From: an uncultured Acidimicrobiaceae bacterium
GTDB taxonomy: Bacteria > Actinomycetota > Acidimicrobiia > Acidimicrobiales > MedAcidi-G1
Assembly (NCBI GenBank): GCA_913054115.1
Contig: CAJXIS010000141.1
Location: 1 to 6,167 of the forward strand
Length of the DNA stretch: 6,167 bases
Reading direction: 5' to 3'
Below are positions 1 to 4,262 of this stretch, in pieces. The notes beneath the pieces are model-generated. The model was not told the origin of the DNA. It worked only from the letters and a program-made list of their open reading frames with translations, and ran no database searches. Each line of letters opens with the position of its first letter. The stretch's first letter is position 1. The position numbers were made by a program, and so were the translations under genes.

Positions 1-375
1 CTGTGCCAGCAGCGAGGTGGCCACGTGAACGACGGCCACTCCCCGGTGGTACGAGGCCGCCGCGAAGCCGGCCACGTCGGTGACCACGCCACCGCCGACG
101 CCGACGACGACATCGCCACGCGTGAGCCCCCATCTGGCGAATGAACGGCAGAGTTCCTCGACGGTCGCCATCGACTTGGCCCCTTCGCCATCCCCGATGG
201 CGAAGACCTCCTGCTCGAGGCCGGAGTCCACGACAACGCCGATGTTCGGCTGGGTCACGATCGCCGCACGCCGGGCCGCACCCGGCAGGACCTCGGCGAG
301 GTGTGACGATGCGCCGGGGCCCACCAGGACCGGGTACGACCGGTCACCGGGCAGTGCCACGTCGATGCGGATCAT
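1..375 (-). CDS. aroB: 3-dehydroquinate synthase, N-terminal 125 residues (runs off left edge)
   Basis: Second step of the shikimate pathway: NAD- and divalent-metal-dependent conversion of DAHP to 3-dehydroquinate in the cytoplasm. The frame is open from an ATG at 375-373 to base 1, giving 125 residues; the family is usually about 340-370, so two thirds of the gene lies outside. Recognised from the NAD-binding block: G94-G95-G96-V-V-T-D100-V-A-G103-F104-A-A-A-S-Y-H-R111-G112, followed by H117-V-A-T-S-L-L-A-Q125, which aligns with the family's PTTLLAQ stretch (Ala-119 replaces the usual Pro). The beginning, with VGPGA at 18-22, is also typical. Metal ligands and most active-site residues are beyond the edge and cannot be checked. 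The ATG overlaps the aroK stop as ATGA, and a G-rich ribosome-binding site lies 6 nt upstream, so coupled translation is likely. The truncation is only the window boundary. Confidence 0.95.
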   Translation of the reverse strand, partial: MIRIDVALPGDRSYPVLVGPGASSHLAEVLPGAARRAAIVTQPNIGVVVDSGLEQEVFAIGDGEGAKSMATVEELCRSFARWGLTRGDVVVGVGGGVVTDVAGFAAASYHRGVAVVHVATSLLAQ

Positions 376-914
376 GTCGGATCCCCCGATCGGCCTTCCA
401 GATACGCGTGCACCTCGTCGGCGACATCGGCGGCGGATCGGTCGTCGGTGTCGATGGCGAGGTCGGCCGTCGCCTCGTAGAGGGGTGCCCGCTCTTCGAT
501 CAGACGGCGCAGGACGTCGACCGGGGCATCTCCCTGGAGCAGCGGCCGGCCGTGGCCGTCGCCGACACGTCCGGCGGCCGTCTCCGGGGTCGCCCGCAAC
601 CAGACCACGTGCGAGCGTGCCACCAGGGCATCCCGGTTCGCCGATCGACCGAGCACACCACCTCCGGTCGAGAGGACGATCGGCTCGAGCAGTTCGAGGG
701 CCCGTTCGAGGCTGGCCTGCTCGGCGTCGCGGAAGCCGTCCTCACCGAGTTCTGCGAACAACACGCCGATGCTGCGCCCGGTGTCGGCCTGCACCCAACG
801 GTCCAGGTCGATGTGGCGCCGCCGGCTCCGCTCCGCCACGAGGGCGCCGACCGATGTCTTGCCGGCGCCCATGCCCCCGACGAGGGCCAGGTGGGGTCGA
901 TGTTCCGGGGACAT
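372..914 (-). CDS. aroK: Shikimate kinase
   Basis: Fifth step of the shikimate pathway: ATP-dependent phosphorylation of shikimate at the 3-hydroxyl, in the cytoplasm. The product is 180 residues, a normal length. A P-loop NTPase of the NMP-kinase fold is visible throughout: Walker A G13-G-M-G-A-G-K19-T-S, the DxD pair D36-L-D38 (Mg/shikimate), the shikimate-contact segment G57-E-D-G-F61-R62-D-A-E65, the glycine-rich S82-T-G84-G-G86-V segment, the LID with R123-P-L-L, and R142-A-P-L-Y146 near the C-terminus, where the substrate-binding Arg of the family lies. All key residues are present, so the enzyme should be active. The start is an ATG at 914; I see no good Shine-Dalgarno before it. It follows a 113-nt gap after the A24 peptidase gene and overlaps aroB by 4 nt (ATGA). 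aroK and aroL are isozyme names; aroK is chosen from the aroK-aroB linkage. Confidence 0.97.
   Translation of the reverse strand: MSPEHRPHLALVGGMGAGKTSVGALVAERSRRRHIDLDRWVQADTGRSIGVLFAELGEDGFRDAEQASLERALELLEPIVLSTGGGVLGRSANRDALVARSHVVWLRATPETAAGRVGDGHGRPLLQGDAPVDVLRRLIEERAPLYEATADLAIDTDDRSAADVADEVHAYLEGRSGDPT
382..387 (-). promoter_or_regulatory. Ribosome-binding site of aroB
   Basis: The minus strand reads GGGGGA, then 6 nt, then the ATG at 375-373. It lies inside the end of aroK. The spacing suits a Shine-Dalgarno element and supports the ATG that overlaps the aroK stop as the aroB start. Confidence 0.5.
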
Positions 915-1027
915 GGATGCAGGCTAGCGACGGGGCCGCTCCCGGTCGGGTGAATAGGAAATCGACGGGCTGTCGGAACAGGTCGGGTGGACGGGGACCG
1001 GATCGGCGTCGCCTCCTGGCCGTCGGC
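915..1027 (-). promoter_or_regulatory. 113-nt intergenic gap with a weak promoter candidate upstream of aroK
   Basis: This is the only gap over 20 nt in the window. On the minus strand it holds a weak promoter-like pair: TTCCGA (978-973) and TATTCA (956-951) separated by 16 nt, which would start transcription about 30 nt before the aroK ATG. The local A/T enrichment around 951-965 stands out from its GC-rich setting. The match to TTGACA/TATAAT is poor, so this is inference. The short inverted repeat right after the A24 stop (GCCG-A-CGGC at 1019-1027) is too small and has no U-tract, so I do not call a terminator. I found no open reading frame in the gap that resembles a known gene. Confidence 0.2.
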
Positions 1028-1498
1028 TCAGGGGTGCAGCAGCGTGACCAGCAGCGTCGCCGCCAGCAGTCCCGGACCGAACGGCAACGGACCCGCACCG
1101 ATCCGGCCCCGGCGGACCACCACGGCACCCAGCAGGGTCAGCAGCGCCGCCAGCATCAGGACGACGGCGATGCCCGAGGCGAACTCGTCGCCGGTCTCCC
1201 ACCCGACCTGGAGGCCCAGAGGCACCGCCAGGCGCACGTCACCTCCGCCGAGCGACCGGGGGGAGACAAGGTGCAGCCCGAGCAGCAGCCCGCCGAACAC
1301 CAGGGCACCGACCAGTGTCCAACCGAGGCGGTCCCCGCCACCGGCGACGAGCACGTCGACTCCGTGGATCACGACCAGCCCGACACCGAGCACCCAGATC
1401 CACCGGGTTGGCAGTCGTTGCTCCCGGAGGTCGATCCGTGCGAGGACGAGCGAGCCGACCAGCAGCCAGGTGAACGCCGGCAGGTCGGCGACGGCCAC
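1028..1498 (-). CDS. Short A24-family prepilin peptidase (type IV leader peptidase-like)
   Basis: Integral membrane aspartic protease of the A24 family (GxGD type), expected to cut the leader of type IV pilin-like or Flp/Tad-type prepilins at the cytoplasmic membrane. The product is 156 residues with several hydrophobic spans (about 8-20, 33-52, 58-78, 107-128, 141-155). Both catalytic aspartates are visible: D23 in A-R-I-D23-L-R-E-Q-R-L-P30, and D87 in G84-G-G-D87-V-R-L. The P139-F-G-P142 motif before the last span is also typical. It lacks the N-terminal cysteine-containing methyltransferase domain of PilD-type enzymes, as do many actinobacterial and archaeal members. The start is the GTG at 1498-1496: the in-frame aroE stop lies 15 nt upstream and no other start fits between. 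No Shine-Dalgarno is seen, so re-initiation after aroE is plausible. No pilin or pilus ATPase gene lies in the window, so the substrate is unknown. Confidence 0.9.
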   Translation of the reverse strand: MAVADLPAFTWLLVGSLVLARIDLREQRLPTRWIWVLGVGLVVIHGVDVLVAGGGDRLGWTLVGALVFGGLLLGLHLVSPRSLGGGDVRLAVPLGLQVGWETGDEFASGIAVVLMLAALLTLLGAVVVRRGRIGAGPLPFGPGLLAATLLVTLLHP

Positions 1499-1513
1499 TG
1501 CGCAGTCGGTCCG

Positions 1514-2416
1514 TCAGCCGGCTGAGCGTGCGGAAAGTGCCGCACGGGCGGCCGCTTCCATGGCCGCCACCGGTGCCTCGGCCCCTGTCCAGAGCGAGAA
1601 GGCACGAGCGGCCTGGAAGAGCAGCATCGAGAGGCCCCCGTGGGCCTCGATCCCCTGCCGGCGCAATACCGCCAACCAGGGGGTTTCGAGCGGGTGGTAG
1701 ATGAGATCGACCGCCACCTGCCCGACCCGGAACACATTCGGGTCGATCGGCATGCCCTCGGCCGCTGCGCCCGACATGCCCACCGGCGTGGCGTTGACCA
1801 CCAGGTCAGCGTCGGCGACTGCCTGCGCTGCTGCGGCAGGTGGAACCACCCGGCCGACCGCCCCGGCCAGTTCGGCGGCCGACCCGGCCCGCCCGATCGT
1901 GCGGTTCACCACGACGATGTCGGTCGCCCCGGCAGCCCCACACGCCTCGACCACGGCCCTGGCGGCTCCCCCGGCACCGACGACGACGACCCTTCGGCCT
2001 TCGACCGTGATCCCGGCGTCGTGGGCCAGCCCGTCGAGGAAGCCACCACCGTCGGTGTTGTGGCCGACCATGCGGTCGCCGTCGGGAACGAGGCAGTTCA
2101 CCGCCCCGAGGCGGGCGGCTGCAGGGGTGAGCTCGTCAGCGGCTGCCGCTGCCGCCGCCTTGTGCGGCATCGTCACGGACAGCCCGGCGACACCCAGCGA
2201 CCGCATCCCGTCGAGTGCCCGGGGAAAGTCGCCCTCGGCCACCTCGAACGCCGTGTAGGTCCAGTCCAGGCCGGTGGCGGCGAAGGCTGCGTTGAGCAGG
2301 GTCGGCGACAGGGAGTGCCGGACCGGCGAGCCGACGACCGCCGCCAGGCGCGTGTTGCCGCTGACCGGCGGCCGGTGGTCGACCGCTGCGCCCGGGGTCA
2401 TCCTTTGCTCATCCAC
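1514..2416 (-). CDS. aroE: Shikimate dehydrogenase (NADP+)
   Basis: Fourth step of the shikimate pathway: NADPH-dependent reduction of 3-dehydroshikimate to shikimate. With the GTG start chosen here the product is 300 residues, slightly longer than the usual 270-290 because of a non-conserved N-terminal stretch of about 22 residues. Substrate-domain motifs: G29-S-P-V-R-H-S35-L-S37-P, V-T-M-P-H-K86 (catalytic Lys), G-A-V-N107, and G-H-N-T-D122 (catalytic Asp). Cofactor domain: G147-A-G-G-A-A and N171-R-T for NADP, then N208-A-T-P-V-G-M214, D-L-I-Y240 and the closing G260-G-L-S-M-L-L-F-Q268. Start choice: GTG at 2416-2414 has GAGAAGGA 8 nt upstream and overlaps the mltG stop by 8 nt. An ATG at 2401 (295 residues) is possible but has AAAGG directly abutting it. 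An upstream ATG at 2464 would intrude 56 nt into mltG. The stop is 15 nt before the A24 peptidase GTG. Confidence 0.96.
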   Translation of the reverse strand: MDEQRMTPGAAVDHRPPVSGNTRLAAVVGSPVRHSLSPTLLNAAFAATGLDWTYTAFEVAEGDFPRALDGMRSLGVAGLSVTMPHKAAAAAAADELTPAAARLGAVNCLVPDGDRMVGHNTDGGGFLDGLAHDAGITVEGRRVVVVGAGGAARAVVEACGAAGATDIVVVNRTIGRAGSAAELAGAVGRVVPPAAAAQAVADADLVVNATPVGMSGAAAEGMPIDPNVFRVGQVAVDLIYHPLETPWLAVLRRQGIEAHGGLSMLLFQAARAFSLWTGAEAPVAAMEAAARAALSARSAG

Positions 2417-3827
2417 AACCCAGATCCTTCTCGACGCAGACACGCCGCGCACGCTCGAATTCATCAGCCGTCACGGCGAACGTGTGCGCCCCGGTCACGC
2501 CGTCCTCGTCCGTTCGGACGTAGTACATCCACGGGCCGTCGGCCGGGTCGAGGGCCGCCTCGAGCGACGCCCGACCGGGAGCGGCGATGGGCGTCGGCGG
2601 CAGGCCCGACGTCACCCGGGTGTTCCACAGCGACTCGATCGCCAGGTCCTCGTGGGTGAGCGGCTCGCCGGCGGTCTTGCCGACGGCGTAGCGGGTGCTG
2701 GCGTCGATGCCGAGGGTCCAGCCCTGGTCGAGTCGATTGTGGATGACCCGGCTGATGCGGGCCCGGTCGACGTCGATCAGTGCCTCCTCCTCGATCAGGG
2801 ATGCGACGATGATCACCTCGTAGGGGGTCAGGCCGAGGTCGGCGGCACGTTGCTCGATGCCCAGGTCGCGAACCACGGTGAGGAACTGCCGGTGCATCCT
2901 CGTGACCAGGTCGAGTTCGTCGCCGAGGGACTCCTCGGCCAACTGGTAGGTGTCGGGAAAGAGCAGGCCCTCGACGAGCAGGTACGGCAGGTCGGTCGGG
3001 TAGTGCTCCCACACAAGGCGTTCGCTGATGAGGGCGGCCCGCAGCTCGTCCTCTTCGAAGGCGGGCATCTGATCGACGAGGCGGGTGATGATCTGTGCGA
3101 GGGTCAGGCCCTCGGGCACCATCACCGTGATGACCTCCTCGGGCAGCGGGCCCTCGTTCATGCGGTCGACGACATCCTGGAAGGTCAGGTGCTCGCGGAG
3201 CACGTAATCGCCAGCCTGGAACGAGTACTCGGCATCCACCGGACACTCGATGAGCCAGCGAAGCGCCGACGGGCAGCGCATCCACTGTCGGAACATGGCG
3301 GGATTGTCGACGACGCCGGCGACGCCGAGTGCGACGGCGACGTCGTTGGTCGACCAGCCGTCCTCGATCACGAACCGGACCTCTTCGCCGAAGAGGCGGT
3401 CGGGCCGCATCTGGCCGGCCGCCCAGTTCGTGACCGTTCGGTACCCCACGAGGAGGGTGAACAGGATCGCGAACGCCACGAGGCCCCAGCGGGGCAGTGG
3501 CCCCCATGAGGGCCGGTGCCGAACCCAGCGGACGTTCGGCTGGGCCTCCTCCCCGGGCTCGAAGACGGTCCCCTCGTCGGACTCGTCGAACACGGACGGA
3601 CCCCACACCATGGCCTCACCGACCGCCTCTTCGGCGGGCACGGCCGGCACGCCGACGGGCATGGTGGGATCGCCGTCGGATGGCGTCGGGGAGGAGGGAA
3701 CGGTCGGAGGCTGACCGGCCACGCGGGCTCCGATGGTCGCCGAGGACCGACCCCGCGGGGAGAGGTCCGCCGAGGACCGGCCCGGTGACATGTCGCTGTC
3801 CTCGTCCGGGGGCGTCCCGTCGCTCAT
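2409..3827 (-). CDS. mltG: Endolytic murein transglycosylase MltG (YceG-like), with long acidic/proline-rich cytoplasmic tail
   Basis: Cleaves nascent peptidoglycan glycan strands within the chain at the outer face of the cytoplasmic membrane, which helps set strand length. The product is 472 residues. Order: a low-complexity tail rich in Pro, Ser, Asp and Glu (1-110), one membrane span (about 113-130, W-G-L-V-A-F-A-I-L-F-T-L-L-V-G), then the YceG-like extracytoplasmic domain to the end. Family motifs: E286-G-L-L-F-P-D-T-Y294, and the catalytic glutamate E346 in V-A-S-L-I-E346-E-E, matching the E. coli IASIVEKET site. Also visible are H363-N-R-L, W401-N-T-R-V-T-S-G-L-P-P-T-P-I-A-A-P-G and a final G446-A-H-T-F. 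The ATG at 3827 overlaps the ruvX stop as ATGA and has AGGGAG 7 nt upstream. The frame stays open farther upstream, but that stretch lies inside ruvX and is Arg-rich out-of-frame noise. Cysteines 185/195 and 464/471 form two possible pairs outside the membrane. Confidence 0.95.
   Translation of the reverse strand: MSDGTPPDEDSDMSPGRSSADLSPRGRSSATIGARVAGQPPTVPSSPTPSDGDPTMPVGVPAVPAEEAVGEAMVWGPSVFDESDEGTVFEPGEEAQPNVRWVRHRPSWGPLPRWGLVAFAILFTLLVGYRTVTNWAAGQMRPDRLFGEEVRFVIEDGWSTNDVAVALGVAGVVDNPAMFRQWMRCPSALRWLIECPVDAEYSFQAGDYVLREHLTFQDVVDRMNEGPLPEEVITVMVPEGLTLAQIITRLVDQMPAFEEDELRAALISERLVWEHYPTDLPYLLVEGLLFPDTYQLAEESLGDELDLVTRMHRQFLTVVRDLGIEQRAADLGLTPYEVIIVASLIEEEALIDVDRARISRVIHNRLDQGWTLGIDASTRYAVGKTAGEPLTHEDLAIESLWNTRVTSGLPPTPIAAPGRASLEAALDPADGPWMYYVRTDEDGVTGAHTFAVTADEFERARRVCVEKDLGCG
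2425..2432 (-). promoter_or_regulatory. Ribosome-binding site that decides the aroE start
   Basis: The minus strand reads GAGAAGGA within the last codons of mltG, with an 8-nt spacer to the GTG at 2416-2414. This strong Shine-Dalgarno favours the GTG over the ATG at 2401, which would be 23 nt away from it. Confidence 0.65.
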
Positions 3828-4252
3828 GACGTCGCTCCCTGACGGCGGCCGTCGAGCCACGCCTGGAGCAGGATCGCGGCCGCCATCTGGTCGATGACCT
3901 TGCGCTGGGCCCTGCTGTCGAGACCGGCCTCGCGCAGGCGCCGTTCGGCGCTCACGGTGGTCAGGCGCTCGTCGTGCGTTTCGACCGGCACCTCGAGGAC
4001 GCCGGCCAACTGGCGTGACTCGGCGAGCATGGCCCTGGCTGCAGGGCCGGTGCCTCCGTCGAGCGAATACGGCACCCCCACGACGACGACCTCTGCCTCC
4101 CATTCCGCAACCAGTGCTGCGACCGCCCGATGGTCGCGTGCACGATCGCCCGTGCGGTGGAGGACGTCGGTCGGCGTGGCGAGCCGCCCCTCGGGGTCGC
4201 TGACTGCGACGCCGATCCGCTTCGAACCGAGGTCGAGGCCCAGGGCGCGCAC
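3824..4252 (-). CDS. ruvX: RuvX/YqgF family putative pre-16S rRNA nuclease / Holliday junction resolvase-like protein
   Basis: RNase H-fold nuclease of the YqgF family. Family members have been linked to maturation of the 16S rRNA 5' end in E. coli and to Holliday-junction cleavage in mycobacteria; the sequence cannot tell which role dominates here. The product is 142 residues, the usual size. Motifs: L-G-L-D7-L-G-S-K-R-I-G-V-A-V-S-D19 (first acidic residue and ring of the RNase H fold), V-V-V-G59-V-P-Y-S-L-D-G-G (phosphate-binding-like loop), D94-E95-R-L-T-T99, and I-D121-Q-M-A-A-A-I-L-L-Q130 with the last acidic residue. The start is the GTG at 4252-4250, 10 nt after the alaS stop; no ATG fits and no Shine-Dalgarno is evident, so coupling to alaS is likely. 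It overlaps mltG by 4 nt (ATGA). The alaS-ruvX-mltG order is common in actinobacteria and supports the call. Confidence 0.95.
   Translation of the reverse strand: MRALGLDLGSKRIGVAVSDPEGRLATPTDVLHRTGDRARDHRAVAALVAEWEAEVVVVGVPYSLDGGTGPAARAMLAESRQLAGVLEVPVETHDERLTTVSAERRLREAGLDSRAQRKVIDQMAAAILLQAWLDGRRQGATS
3835..3840 (-). promoter_or_regulatory. Ribosome-binding site of mltG
   Basis: The minus strand reads AGGGAG inside the end of ruvX, 7 nt before the ATG at 3827-3825. It supports that ATG over longer in-frame extensions into ruvX. Confidence 0.6.
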
Positions 4253-4262
4253 GCCGTGCGGC

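Noticed and set aside
1019..1027. Possible terminator hairpin after the A24 peptidase gene (GCCG-A-CGGC)
   Set aside because: The stem is 4 bp with a 1-nt loop, which cannot form a stable hairpin, and no T-tract follows.
80..1525. 481-codon open frame on the plus strand, opposite aroB, aroK and the A24 gene
   Set aside because: It is Arg/Pro/Ser-rich low-complexity translation antisense to three genes with clear catalytic motifs. Long antisense frames are expected in high-GC DNA.
2274..3509. 411-codon open frame on the plus strand, opposite mltG and the start of aroE
   Set aside because: It mirrors mltG, which has its catalytic Glu, membrane span and family motifs. The plus-strand product shows no recognisable domain and has no ribosome-binding site that I can see.
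3828..4103. 92-codon N-terminal extension of mltG
   Set aside because: It lies wholly within ruvX in another frame and is Arg-rich noise. The ATG at 3827 has AGGGAG at good spacing and an ATGA junction.
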